Shown in pieces: positions 1 to 7,984 of a stretch of 29,077 bases of DNA. This DNA is from Clostridium sp. CAG:1013. Lineage in GTDB: Bacteria > Bacillota > Clostridia > Oscillospirales > Acutalibacteraceae. Position 1 is the stretch's first letter; the number at the start of each line of letters is the position of its first letter. The translations under genes and the position numbers were made by a program. The stretch is taken from contig HF972634.1 of the NCBI GenBank assembly GCA_000432995.1, positions 29,535 to 58,611 of the forward strand, read 5' to 3'. Under the pieces are notes generated by a model, which searched no databases, was not told the DNA's origin, and saw nothing but the letters and a program-made list of their open reading frames with translations.

Positions 1-1073
1 ATGTAGGTGGTGTCAGCAGCCTTGCCTTCCTCCACCAGATCCAGACCAGCGTTGATGGTCTCGCCGCCGGAGCAGCCGTACAGCAAGTCCACAGAGCCGC
101 TCTCCAGCTCGTTCATCATGGTGTCGCTGGACACGGTCTTGATGATCAGAGTAGCAATGGAGGGCTTCACACCGCGGTAGTCACCCACGAACTCGGGGTT
201 GACCTTCAGGGTTGCCTGCTGGCCAGCCTCGTCGAAGTTATCGAACAGGTAGGGGCCGCAAGTGACCTTGGGATTGAAGCGGTAGCCGGTCTCAGTGTTG
301 TTGATGGTTTCCTGGAGCAGCTCGGTGGTGAACTCGCCGGTGATGGTAGCGCCATTCTCGGTGTCTTCCACGTCGCAGTCAGGAGCGATCACATGCAGCG
401 GCCGGGGACGGGCGCTAGCATAAGTGATGTCGTAGTGGTAGGGCAGCTCCTCAGCCTTGATGGTGATGGAGTAGGTCATGTCGTCCACCAGATGGATGCC
501 GGCAAAGGTGTCGGCAGAGCCGTCCAGCCACTGCTCATAGCCCACTACGGAATAACCGCTGTTGCAGGGATAGCCGTCCACGCCAGCCATCTCGTTGCTG
601 TTCTCCAGCAGCATGGCGAAAACGTAATCCTTAGCGGTGATGGGAGTACCGTCGCTCCACACCAGGCCGTCGTTGATGGAGACGGTGTAGGTCTTGGTGC
701 CGTCCTCGTTCTCGGTCTCCTCGTGGCTGGCGACTACGGTGTCGTTGTAGACGAACTCGCCTTCCTTGGAGAACACCACAGCGTCATAGCCGCCATGGAT
801 CAACTCGTACATGTTGTAGTTGGTCTCGGAGGTGGAGAACCCGGTGTCATAAAACTCGTTGATGACCTGGGAGATGGAGCCGATGACCAGCTGGCCAGTG
901 GGCTCGGAGGGTTTTTCACCAGTCGTTTCGGAGCTCAGATCTGAGCTAGTTTCTGAGGTCTGAGAGACCTCAGAAGTCTGATCGTTGGTAACAGCTTGCT
1001 GGCCGCAGGCTGCTACGGAAACGGTCAGGAGTCCTGCAAGCAGCAGAGACAGGATTTTTTTGGTTTTCTTCAC
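1..1073 (-). CDS. ABC transporter family 5 substrate-binding lipoprotein (3' part off the window)
   Basis: The reading frame starts at a GTG at 1073 and stays open to the window edge, so about 357 residues are seen and the C-terminus is missing. GTG was chosen because an AAGGAG ribosome site lies 7 bases upstream. The N-terminus is a lipoprotein signal: lysines, a hydrophobic core, then a V-A-A-C lipobox with Cys23. A Ser/Glu/Thr-rich linker follows. The motif WSDGTPITAKDYVFA is typical of the SBP_bac_5 family, which captures oligopeptides, nickel or related solutes outside the membrane and hands them to a permease. The permease and ATPase genes are not visible; they would lie beyond position 1 if in the same operon. 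The ligand cannot be told from the sequence. Confidence 0.9.
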   Translation of the reverse strand, partial: MKKTKKILSLLLAGLLTVSVAACGQQAVTNDQTSEVSQTSETSSDLSSETTGEKPSEPTGQLVIGSISQVINEFYDTGFSTSETNYNMYELIHGGYDAVVFSKEGEFVYNDTVVASHEETENEDGTKTYTVSINDGLVWSDGTPITAKDYVFAMLLENSNEMAGVDGYPCNSGYSVVGYEQWLDGSADTFAGIHLVDDMTYSITIKAEELPYHYDITYASARPRPLHVIAPDCDVEDTENGATITGEFTTELLQETINNTETGYRFNPKVTCGPYLFDNFDEAGQQATLKVNPEFVGDYRGVKPSIATLIIKTVSSDTMMNELESGSVDLLYGCSGGETINAGLDLVEEGKAADTTY

Positions 1074-1122
1074 TGTCTTTCTCCTTCTTTCCTCATTTGT
1101 GAATTGAGTGTCCTGCTTAGGA

Positions 1123-1156
1123 ATACACTTTAAAGGGCTAAACCCATAAAGTGTAT
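1123..1156 (-). promoter_or_regulatory. Perfect inverted repeat in the leader of the binding-protein gene
   Basis: ATACACTTTA (1123-1132) and TAAAGTGTAT (1147-1156) form a perfect 10-bp inverted repeat around a 14-base spacer. A third imperfect copy of the half-site lies at 1166-1175 (8 of 10 bases). The repeat sits roughly 25 to 60 bases downstream of the predicted start of transcription. No T-run follows it, so it is not a normal terminator. It could be a repressor operator or a leader RNA hairpin. Confidence 0.5.
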
Positions 1157-1188
1157 CTCTGAAATAGACACTTCATAAAAACCGTTTC

Positions 1189-1217
1189 ATTGTACCAGAT
1201 TGATAGAGAAATGTCAA
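1189..1217 (-). promoter_or_regulatory. Sigma-A type promoter for the binding-protein gene
   Basis: Read on the minus strand, TTGACA (1217-1212) is followed after exactly 17 bases by TACAAT (1194-1189). This is a near-perfect housekeeping promoter pointing at the GTG start at 1073, giving a leader of roughly 110 bases. Confidence 0.8.
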
Positions 1218-1312
1218 CCAGTTGCAGGATTTTCCTGGCAGTAAAACGCCGCTTTTGGGGAAAGCAGATTTATTTAGAGGAAAGTTTTTTCATCAGGGGA
1301 GAGAAATAGCAA

Positions 1313-1358
1313 AAACGCACCGGATTTTCAAGTCAAAAGGTGGAAATCCGGTGCGTTT
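1313..1358 (-). terminator. Intrinsic terminator after the ABC exporter pair
   Basis: A perfect 15-bp stem (1313-1327 with 1344-1358) encloses a 16-base loop. On the minus strand the stem runs into five T residues, which fits the end of the exporter operon whose last stop codon is at 1457. The other strand has a weaker T-rich tail. With the promoter and inverted repeat described separately, this accounts for the gene-free stretch 1074-1456; nothing else was seen there. Confidence 0.8.
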
Positions 1359-1456
1359 ATTTTGAAACTATAGATGGGTTGTAAAAGTGGAGATTAGAAC
1401 CAAAACAGCGTCATATTTCAAAACATGGCCCTAAAAGTCGAAAAGCGTGGAAGCGT

Positions 1457-3346
1457 TCATGTGGCGGGGGAGTCAGGCTGATGCGTGTAATATTGTGCCT
1501 GAGCTTGCCAAAGTTCCCGATATTTGCCAGGGCATTCGACGAGATCGGTGTGGCTGCCTTTCTGAATAATTTCCCCGTGGTCAAACACAGCGATCTCATC
1601 GCAGAATTTGCAGGAAGAGAGTCGATGGCTAATGTAAACCGTGGTTTTGTCTCCGACGATCTTGTCGAAATTTTGATAGACTTCCATTTCTGCCAGAGGG
1701 TCCAGAGCGGCGGTGGGTTCGTCCAACACCACGAAGGGGGCATCCTTGTACAGGGCTCGTGCTAGGGCGATCTTCTGAGCTTCCCCTCCCGATACCCGGA
1801 TGCCATTTTCGTCAAACTCTTTGGAAAGAGGTGTTTCTAAGCCCAGGGGAAGGGTGTTTAGCCGATGACCAAAGCCAGCCATTTCCAGGCAGGATTCTGC
1901 TTGGTGGCTGTTGTACTTTACAGAGGCGGCCACGTTTTGGCCAAGAGGAAATCCCAGCAGTTGAAAATCCTGGAACACCACAGAAAATAAGGCCAGGTAT
2001 TCCTGATAGTCGTACTTCCGGATGTCGATACCGTTTAGAAGGATCACACCCTCTGTGGGGTCATAGAGTCTGCACAGCAGTTTGATGAAGGTGGTTTTGC
2101 CCGAGCCATTTTCTCCCACCACTGCCAGGCGGCTGCCGATGTGGAACTTCATGTTCACATGGCGCAATGACCAGACATTCGTGTTGGGATATTGAAAGGA
2201 GACATCCCGAAATTTGATTTCGTAGTTGTGGTCGCTGCGTTTTTCGGTGGTCAAGCTGCCCTGGTACATTCGGTTGGGCGTGTCGATAAAATCGAAGGTT
2301 TTCCGTAAAAAAACGGCATTGGAGCGAAATCCTTCCCAGGCGGTAACCAGTTGGCTGATATTTCCCGACAAGGCGGTGATGGCTGCCACGTACTGTGCCA
2401 CACTGCCCACAGCAAAGGCGCCGGCCCAGGCTTTCAGGCAGACAAAACCATAAGCAAGTCCTGTAAACACTCCAGATATCCCGGAGGCAGCCGCTGCCCA
2501 CAAGCCGATGGGGCCTTTGGTATACCGTGCTATGGGACCTCCAGGCAAGAACGTGTTATTTTCCTTAGTATAATGACGGATAAGTTTGTCTTGGCGGTAC
2601 ATGCGTGCGTCCACACTGCGGGAGGCGTCCTGCATGTGGGCAAAAATAAAGTTGAAGTGACGGTTGGCGCCTGTTGCTGATTTGGCGATGTTGGTTACCA
2701 GCTGAACCGATTGTTTTTCAAAAAGGGGAGAGAGCAAAGTCACTCCCAGCAGTACCACCAGGATCAGCAGGATAAGGAAGGGGTTATTCAGCAAGGTCAA
2801 ATTTCCAGCGGAAGACGGCACCTGCTGGGTAAAAAGCGTAACCGTCAGAGCCATAGCGCCCAAAATGCCGAATACAGGCTTGATCAGTTCCTCACCCCGG
2901 GTAATGACGAATGGCAGTCCGTGACCATTCCAGTTGAAAACTTCCCACATGTAAGTCAAGGACTCATGGGTAAGAGGATCGTCAGCAGCCTGGAAATCCA
3001 TGGACAGCAGTTTCTTTGTCTCCACCAGCTGATTGGTGTGGTACATTTGGTTGACGAGTGCCAGATGCCACCGGTTTGCCCCGGCGGTAAGAAGCCCCAA
3101 CAATGCAGTCAAACCAATGGTGAGCCCCACCAAGAAACTCAATCTGGCCGGGTCACGGTTTCCAGATAGCTCGTTTAGAATCTGAGAGGAAAAATAGATG
3201 GTCACGTAGGGAGTGGTTGACGCCAAAATGCTGTGGATCACCATGGAGGGCAGCATCTGAGGGGAGTATTTGTGCCAGATCTGAAAGGCCCGCAAAGTGG
3301 CGCTCAGTGTCTCCCCAAAGCTTGCTAAGGAATCATTTTTACTCAT
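1457..3346 (-). CDS. ABC exporter half-transporter (membrane domain plus ATPase), second of a pair
   Basis: The protein has 629 residues. The N-terminal half has several hydrophobic segments of an exporter-type membrane domain. The C-terminal half is an ATPase with Walker A GENGSGKTT (about residue 411), signature VSGGEAQ (about 519), Walker B FVVLDEPTAALD and the H-loop SHRLSS. The ATG at 3346 was chosen because GGAGGGG lies 7 bases upstream. Its first codons overlap the stop of the upstream exporter by 8 bases, so translation is probably coupled. It most likely forms a heterodimer with that neighbour and pumps a small molecule, lipid or peptide outward. The substrate is unknown. No peptidase domain is present, so it is not a PCAT-type bacteriocin exporter. 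Confidence 0.9.
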   Translation of the reverse strand: MSKNDSLASFGETLSATLRAFQIWHKYSPQMLPSMVIHSILASTTPYVTIYFSSQILNELSGNRDPARLSFLVGLTIGLTALLGLLTAGANRWHLALVNQMYHTNQLVETKKLLSMDFQAADDPLTHESLTYMWEVFNWNGHGLPFVITRGEELIKPVFGILGAMALTVTLFTQQVPSSAGNLTLLNNPFLILLILVVLLGVTLLSPLFEKQSVQLVTNIAKSATGANRHFNFIFAHMQDASRSVDARMYRQDKLIRHYTKENNTFLPGGPIARYTKGPIGLWAAAASGISGVFTGLAYGFVCLKAWAGAFAVGSVAQYVAAITALSGNISQLVTAWEGFRSNAVFLRKTFDFIDTPNRMYQGSLTTEKRSDHNYEIKFRDVSFQYPNTNVWSLRHVNMKFHIGSRLAVVGENGSGKTTFIKLLCRLYDPTEGVILLNGIDIRKYDYQEYLALFSVVFQDFQLLGFPLGQNVAASVKYNSHQAESCLEMAGFGHRLNTLPLGLETPLSKEFDENGIRVSGGEAQKIALARALYKDAPFVVLDEPTAALDPLAEMEVYQNFDKIVGDKTTVYISHRLSSCKFCDEIAVFDHGEIIQKGSHTDLVECPGKYRELWQAQAQYYTHQPDSPAT

Positions 3347-5162
3347 GAGCATTCCCCTCCTTGTAGTATTGGCTTTGGACTTCAAAAAGTTCCGCGTACT
3401 TTCCACCCAGATCCAGCAGGGACTGGTGAGTGCCCTCTTCCAGGATTTTTCCATCTCCCAGCAGCAGGATCCTGTCACAGAACCGGGTAGAGGACAGCCG
3501 GTGGGAGATATAAAAAGAGGTCCTTCCCTGGGTCAGTTCGCTATACCGCAAATAGAGCTGGTGCTCGGCGATGGGGTCCAAAGTGGCGGTGGGCTCGTCC
3601 AATATGATGATGGGGCCGTTCTTATACAAGGCCCGGGCCAGCATCAGACGCTGCAATTCTCCGCCGGACATTTGAACGCCGTCCTCATAGATCCCCGTGC
3701 CGATGTGGGTAGCTTCTCCTTGGGGCAGGGATTGGTATTTCTCCCACAACCCAGCCTTGCGCACCGCGTCCTCCAGTCGGGAATGGTCCCATGTTTCCGG
3801 GTTTTGGGTGACGTTGTCGGCGAAAGTGGTGTCAAAGAGGGAAAAATCCTGAAATACCGTGGAAAACAGGGTGTAGTAATCTTGGCGATTGAACTGTCGG
3901 ATATCCTCTCCGTTTAGAAGCACTTGACCATCGGTAGGATCCAGCAGCCCGCAGACCAACTTCATCAAAGTGGTCTTGCCCGCACCGTTCAGGCCCACAA
4001 TGGCCAGTTTTTCTCCGGGTTTTACCGTCAGATCAATATGGGAAAGGGTATCTCTCTCCGCTCCAGGATATCGAAAGGAAACGTCCCGCAGACGAATCTC
4101 ATATGCCTTGCCTGTTTCCGGTGCCAGGGGTTTGCCCTCTTGAAATAAGAACGGTTCCGGGGCTTCCAGATAATTCCGCATGCTGCACAGTTCCAGGCTG
4201 AATTGATGCAGTTCCCCCAGGTTTTTTAAGATCCCCGTTACCCAGGTGGTGAAACTTCCTACCACGGTGAAGTACAGCAGAAACTGGGAAGCGGGAAGTC
4301 CTTCCCGCAGAGTCAGTATCAGCAGATAGCCATAGGCGGCACCGTTGCGCAGAAGAGTCAAGGCCACCTCGGCCAGATCCCCCAGCAGATACACCCGCTG
4401 TTCCCGAAACCGAAAATCTCCGTAGACTTTGAGCACAGAGAGGTAGATCTCCTCAAGCCAGTCACCCATGCCGAAGATCAGAATATCTTTGAGCGCGCCT
4501 CGATCCGCGGACTTGTTGCGGATGTAACTCATTTTTTGAACCAAGGCGCCCTCTTCTTTTCGATGGGCGAAGGACCACTTGGCTCCCTTGCGGGAACTCA
4601 GATAGCTTAGAACGGAGGTCACCACCGCAATGAGGATCAGCACCGGGTCAAGGCTGAAAAACAGCGCTAGGTAAATGCCAAAGCCCACCAGGTTTTGTAG
4701 GATCTCCGTCAACACTCGCCAAATGGCCTCTCCCGGACTGCTGTTGGAGCAGTTAGCTTCCATAGCGTGTTCTTTTTCCTTTTCTAAATCAGGGTCTCCC
4801 ACGTTAGGATAGGCGGTGGTCACTGACTTTAAAACGATTTGCAGCACCAGGTCCAACCGCAGCTTTATCCTGCCAAAATGTGAGTTTTGCTCTGTGTAGC
4901 TTTGCAAGGTTTTCAGCACTGCCAGAGTACCGGCCATAGCCCCAATGGTAATGAACAGTTCCCTCAAGGGCGCAGCCGATTCCACTTTGCCCAGCACCAA
5001 GGGAGCCAAAAACAGTTCCGTTAGGCTGATGGCCACATGAAGCAGCGCCAGAACGAGACACAGAGCCAGCACGCTTTTATGATTGTGCCAAGCCAAGCGG
5101 ATCATGTATCCCACGTTTTGAGCCATGTTGTAAGCGGGTTTATGTTGAGTTGTTTCTTCCAT
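3339..5162 (-). CDS. ABC exporter half-transporter (membrane domain plus ATPase), first of a pair
   Basis: The protein has 607 residues, starting at ATG 5162 behind a GGGGG-rich ribosome site. An exporter-type membrane domain fills about the first 340 residues. The ATPase follows, with Walker A GLNGAGKTT (about residue 390), signature MSGGELQ (about 498), Walker B IIILDEPTATLD and SHRLSS. All catalytic motifs are intact in both partners, unlike many heterodimeric exporters that carry one degenerate site. The gene lies downstream of the GHKL kinase and LytTR regulator genes, an arrangement common for exporters controlled by a two-component system. A hairpin terminator separates it from the kinase gene. 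I found no convincing separate promoter in the short gap, so readthrough may control its expression. Confidence 0.9.
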   Translation of the reverse strand: MEETTQHKPAYNMAQNVGYMIRLAWHNHKSVLALCLVLALLHVAISLTELFLAPLVLGKVESAAPLRELFITIGAMAGTLAVLKTLQSYTEQNSHFGRIKLRLDLVLQIVLKSVTTAYPNVGDPDLEKEKEHAMEANCSNSSPGEAIWRVLTEILQNLVGFGIYLALFFSLDPVLILIAVVTSVLSYLSSRKGAKWSFAHRKEEGALVQKMSYIRNKSADRGALKDILIFGMGDWLEEIYLSVLKVYGDFRFREQRVYLLGDLAEVALTLLRNGAAYGYLLILTLREGLPASQFLLYFTVVGSFTTWVTGILKNLGELHQFSLELCSMRNYLEAPEPFLFQEGKPLAPETGKAYEIRLRDVSFRYPGAERDTLSHIDLTVKPGEKLAIVGLNGAGKTTLMKLVCGLLDPTDGQVLLNGEDIRQFNRQDYYTLFSTVFQDFSLFDTTFADNVTQNPETWDHSRLEDAVRKAGLWEKYQSLPQGEATHIGTGIYEDGVQMSGGELQRLMLARALYKNGPIIILDEPTATLDPIAEHQLYLRYSELTQGRTSFYISHRLSSTRFCDRILLLGDGKILEEGTHQSLLDLGGKYAELFEVQSQYYKEGNAHE

Positions 5163-5195
5163 AGAGAATCCCCCTTTGCAGGTTAAGTATATCGC

Positions 5196-5225
5196 AAAAA
5201 ACATCCCCGGGGATTTCCGGGGATG
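5196..5225 (-). terminator. Hairpin with T-run between kinase and exporter genes (terminator or attenuator)
   Basis: On the minus strand a 9-bp GC-rich stem (5217-5225 with 5202-5210) and 6-base loop run straight into six T residues (5201-5196). It begins only 11 bases after the kinase stop codon and ends 33 bases before the exporter ATG. A second copy of the CATCCCC half of the stem lies upstream, inside the end of the kinase gene (complement at about 5240-5246), so an alternative pairing is possible. Confidence 0.7.
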
Positions 5226-5236
5226 AATCGCTGATT

Positions 5237-5917
5237 TCAGGGGATGAATTGCATACCCTCCTGGGGCAGGAGGATTTCCGTGGTGAAGGCGCCTTCCTCG
5301 CTGGCCCGGCGCAGGTATCCGCCCAGTCGCTGGACTACGGAATCTATGCGGGAAAGTCCGTAGCCGTGTCCATTTCCTTTTGTGGTGAAAAAGCGGCCGT
5401 TCACCTTTTCTTGTTTATCGCCGGGGGCGAAATTGGTGAAGGAGATATATAGTTGCTTGCCTTTCATGTCCATGTAGATCCGGATCATTCGCTGGCCTTC
5501 GGGAAGCTGAAGGTTTGCCTCGATGGCGTTGTCAAACAGGTTTCCCAGGATCACGCAAAGGTCTATATCGGAGATGGACAGTTTCACTGGGATATGTGCG
5601 TCCGCCCGTACAGGGATCCCCTGAGCTTTTGCCAGAGAGATCTTGCTGTTTAAAATGGCGTCGGCCATAGTATTTCCTGTTTTGATCATGGGATCCACCC
5701 GTTTTAAATCGCTTTCCAGCTCAGATAAATAGGTGCGAACAGCCTCCAGATCACCTTTTTGAGCATAGGTTTTCAACAGCTGGATATGGTTGCGGAAGTC
5801 ATGACGCCAGCCTCGCATTTCCCGGTACATGTGTTCCACTTCCCGGTAATGGGTTTCCATGAACTGTTTCTGGGTAGCAGAAATGCGTTGGTCCATTCGT
5901 CTGGAAAAGAATCCCAT
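5237..5917 (-). CDS. Short cytoplasmic GHKL-type sensor histidine kinase (AgrC-like, no sensor domain)
   Basis: The protein has 226 residues. The phosphoacceptor region WRHDFRNHIQ carries the expected histidine (His39). An N-box LGNLFDNAIEA (about residues 125-135) and a glycine-rich ATP-lid segment GHGYGLSRID (about 187) make up the GHKL ATPase. AgrC-type kinases are normally over 400 residues with six or so membrane helices; this one has none, only a short amphipathic N-terminus. The start ATG at 5917 has a textbook AAGGAGG site that overlaps the stop codon of the regulator gene, so the two are coupled. It should phosphorylate the adjacent LytTR regulator. How it senses a signal is not visible; the neighbouring exporters could be its partner. 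Confidence 0.88.
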   Translation of the reverse strand: MGFFSRRMDQRISATQKQFMETHYREVEHMYREMRGWRHDFRNHIQLLKTYAQKGDLEAVRTYLSELESDLKRVDPMIKTGNTMADAILNSKISLAKAQGIPVRADAHIPVKLSISDIDLCVILGNLFDNAIEANLQLPEGQRMIRIYMDMKGKQLYISFTNFAPGDKQEKVNGRFFTTKGNGHGYGLSRIDSVVQRLGGYLRRASEEGAFTTEILLPQEGMQFIP

Positions 5918-5927
5918 AAGCGCCTCC

Positions 5928-6629
5928 TTACAGCTTTTGAATGATGGCTTGGTTCAAAGTTTCGTACCCGCCTCGCGGAAGAGGGATCGCAGCACCGCTG
6001 AGCAATACGGCTTCCCGTTTGGAGGCTTTTTGGACTTTACTCAGGTTCACGATATAGGATCGCCCCACCCGGAAAAAACGATCGTCCAACTCTTGTTCCA
6101 TGGCAGTGAGCGTTTTCTTTACAGTGTAGGCGTTTGAGACCGTGTGGACAGTGACATAATTTTGGCGGACTTCCAAATATTCCACTTCAAAAAGTGGAAC
6201 GCGGACCAGTTCCTCGGGAAGTTCCAGCAGAAGGGACTGTCCATCGCGTTTGAGCTTTTCCACCGCACGGTTCAGTACAGAGAAAAGTTTTTCATCACTG
6301 ACGGGTTTGAGCAAATAATGCAGAGCGGATACATCGTAGCCTTCGGCGATGTAATCGGAATAACCGGTGACAAAGACGATCTGAGTCAGCTTGTTTTCCT
6401 GCCGAACTCGTTTGGCCAGTTCCACACCGTTGCACCCGGGCATTTCCACATCCAGCAGTAAAATGTCCCAAGTCTTGTCCTCGGCGTATTGAAAGAGAAA
6501 GGCGTCTCCTGAGGGGAATTGGCGTACTTCCACATCATAGCCCCGGTTTCTGGCCCACTGGAGCGTAAGCTCCTGGATCATGTCCCGGTCTTCTTTTCGA
6601 TCATCGCACGCTGCGATCCGGTAGTCCAT
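5928..6629 (-). CDS. LytTR-family response regulator
   Basis: The protein has 233 residues. The N-terminal receiver domain has the acidic pair CDD (residues 8-10), the phosphoacceptor Asp60 in DILLLDVEMPG, and the conserved lysine K108 in LLKPV. A LytTR DNA-binding domain fills about residues 133-233, including the typical segment FFRVGRSYIVNLSKV. ATG 6629 is preceded by GGGAGG at 7 bases. It is the first gene of the minus-strand unit, followed by its kinase 10 bases later. LytTR proteins usually bind paired 9-bp repeats upstream of their targets; the exporter genes downstream are the natural candidates, though I did not find a clear pair of repeats. Confidence 0.93.
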   Translation of the reverse strand: MDYRIAACDDRKEDRDMIQELTLQWARNRGYDVEVRQFPSGDAFLFQYAEDKTWDILLLDVEMPGCNGVELAKRVRQENKLTQIVFVTGYSDYIAEGYDVSALHYLLKPVSDEKLFSVLNRAVEKLKRDGQSLLLELPEELVRVPLFEVEYLEVRQNYVTVHTVSNAYTVKKTLTAMEQELDDRFFRVGRSYIVNLSKVQKASKREAVLLSGAAIPLPRGGYETLNQAIIQKL

Positions 6630-6658
6630 TTTGGTTCCTCCCGTCCTGTGATGATTGT

Positions 6659-6686
6659 ATTATACATCGGACGAAGCAAAAAGCAA
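6659..6686 (-). promoter_or_regulatory. Probable promoter for the LytTR/GHKL unit
   Basis: On the minus strand a perfect TATAAT lies at 6664-6659, about 30 bases from the regulator ATG. The best -35 candidate, TTGCTT at 6686-6681 with a 16-base spacer, is weak. A weak -35 fits a promoter that needs activation, but this is inference. Confidence 0.45.
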
Positions 6687-6751
6687 AAGGGGTTAGAAAG
6701 GGTGAGAGATTATTTTTGTTTCCGAAAACAACAAATCCTCCGTGGGATTCT

Positions 6752-6780
6752 TTGACAATCCATCGTGCTTATATTATAAT
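6752..6780 (+). promoter_or_regulatory. Consensus promoter of the molybdenum hydroxylase operon
   Basis: TTGACA (6752-6757) and TATAAT (6775-6780) are both perfect and separated by 17 bases. Transcription should begin near 6787, giving a leader of about 60 bases before the first gene at 6848. That leader is too short for a typical molybdenum-cofactor riboswitch. Confidence 0.85.
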
Positions 6781-6793
6781 TTGTATGATATAA
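6769..6793 (+). promoter_or_regulatory. Candidate operator: palindrome over the -10 box and start site
   Basis: TTATATTAT (6769-6777) and ATGATATAA (6785-6793) are inverted copies with one mismatch, separated by 7 bases. The element covers the -10 box and the predicted transcription start, where a bound repressor would block polymerase. The region is AT-rich, so chance contributes. The regulator is unknown. Confidence 0.45.
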
Positions 6794-6847
6794 ATAGGGT
6801 GGGTTTTTTTTGCGGAATTCGCCTGAAAAGGAAGGAAAAATGAAGTT

Positions 6848-7984
6848 ATGAAAAGACACGATCTTACGAAGCGCCTGGTGGCTCTTGTGCTGATCCTGGC
6901 TATGGTTCTCTCACTGGCTGCCTGCGGCACAACCCAGGAGCAGAGCTCGTCTGAGACCACTGCGTCTGAGTCCAGCTTGTCCCAGCAGGAAACAGAATCG
7001 GAAACCACTTCTTCGGAGTCCTCTCAGGAGCTCTCCTCGGAACCCCAGGAGACCGATTCTAGTGCTGCCATTACCCTGACAGATCAGGCAGGTCGGGAAG
7101 TGGTGATGGAGGAGCCCGCCCAGACGATTGTCAGCTGCTATTACATTACCACATATGCCACCATTGCCCTTGGCCTCTCGGACCGGGTCATTGGTTTGGA
7201 GATGAAGGCGGATTCCCGTCCCATTTACCAGATGGCTGCTCCTCAGCTGTTGGAACTGCCCAATGTGGGCTCTCTGAAAGAATTCAATGTGGAAGCTGCT
7301 GCTGCCCTGGAGCCCGACCTGGTGCTCATGCCGGTGAAGCTGAGCAGCTACGCCGACACTTTGACAGATCTGGGCATTAACGTGTTGGTGGTGGATCCTG
7401 AGAGTCAGGAGCAGATGGAAGAGATGCTGACCCTCATTGCCACCGCTTGCGGCGTCGAGGAGCGGGCCCAGGAGCTTTTGGACTACTATGACGAAAAGCT
7501 GGAGCAGGTGGCTTCCTATACCTATGAAAGTGTTCCTCAGGTCTACATGGGGAGCAATTCCTCCTATTTGGAGACGGCTCCCGGAGGAATGTACCAGTCC
7601 GACCTGATTGGTCTTGCCGGCGGCGAAAACGTGGCCCAGGACCTGGAAGGTGACTATTGGACAGAGGTCTCCTACGAGACCATCCTGAGCATGGATCCGG
7701 AGGTGATCATCGTGCCTTGCGGAGCCGCTTACACCGCGGAGGACATCACCGCAGATCCCCAGCTGGCGGAGGTCACCGCTGTGAAAAACGGCCAGGTGTA
7801 CCAGATGCCCCAGGAGATCGAGGAGTGGGATTCTCCCGTTCCTTCCGGCATTCTGGGCGTGCTGTGGCTCACCAGTGTGCTCCACGATGACGTGTATAGC
7901 TTTGATACTTTCCAAGCGGATGTGGTGGATTACTACGAGCAGTTCTACGGCTTCACCATTGACACCGCGCTGATTACCAAATGA
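6848..7984 (+). CDS. FecB/BtuF-like ABC substrate-binding lipoprotein (class III metal/cofactor binding protein)
   Basis: The protein has 378 residues. A lipoprotein signal ends in L-A-A-C with Cys26. Residues 30-75 are a Ser/Glu/Thr-rich tether. The rest, from ITLTDQAGREVVM, is a Peripla_BP_2 fold typical of proteins that bind siderophores, heme, cobalamin or, in the MolA group, molybdate and tungstate. It has the family features LEPDLVLM, and a long helix around residues 205-225. It should capture the ligand outside the membrane for the permease and ATPase that follow. Its last codons overlap the permease start by 4 bases. The ribosome site AAGGAAGG is 12 bases away, rather far, and a three-codon reading frame from 6840 overlaps this start. 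The ligand is not decided by sequence; the operon content favours a metal oxyanion or iron. Confidence 0.9.
   Translation: MKRHDLTKRLVALVLILAMVLSLAACGTTQEQSSSETTASESSLSQQETESETTSSESSQELSSEPQETDSSAAITLTDQAGREVVMEEPAQTIVSCYYITTYATIALGLSDRVIGLEMKADSRPIYQMAAPQLLELPNVGSLKEFNVEAAAALEPDLVLMPVKLSSYADTLTDLGINVLVVDPESQEQMEEMLTLIATACGVEERAQELLDYYDEKLEQVASYTYESVPQVYMGSNSSYLETAPGGMYQSDLIGLAGGENVAQDLEGDYWTEVSYETILSMDPEVIIVPCGAAYTAEDITADPQLAEVTAVKNGQVYQMPQEIEEWDSPVPSGILGVLWLTSVLHDDVYSFDTFQADVVDYYEQFYGFTIDTALITK

Noticed and set aside
393..944. Plus-strand open frame opposite the first binding-protein gene
   Set aside because: The minus-strand frame has a lipoprotein signal, a ribosome site and family motifs; the plus-strand frame has none.
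5163..5195. Separate promoter for the exporter pair using TATACT near 5190
   Set aside because: No -35 element fits, and the start of transcription would fall almost at the ribosome site.
6781..6847. Molybdenum-cofactor riboswitch in the hydroxylase operon leader
   Set aside because: The leader is only about 60 bases, too short for the known Moco RNA, and no such fold could be seen.
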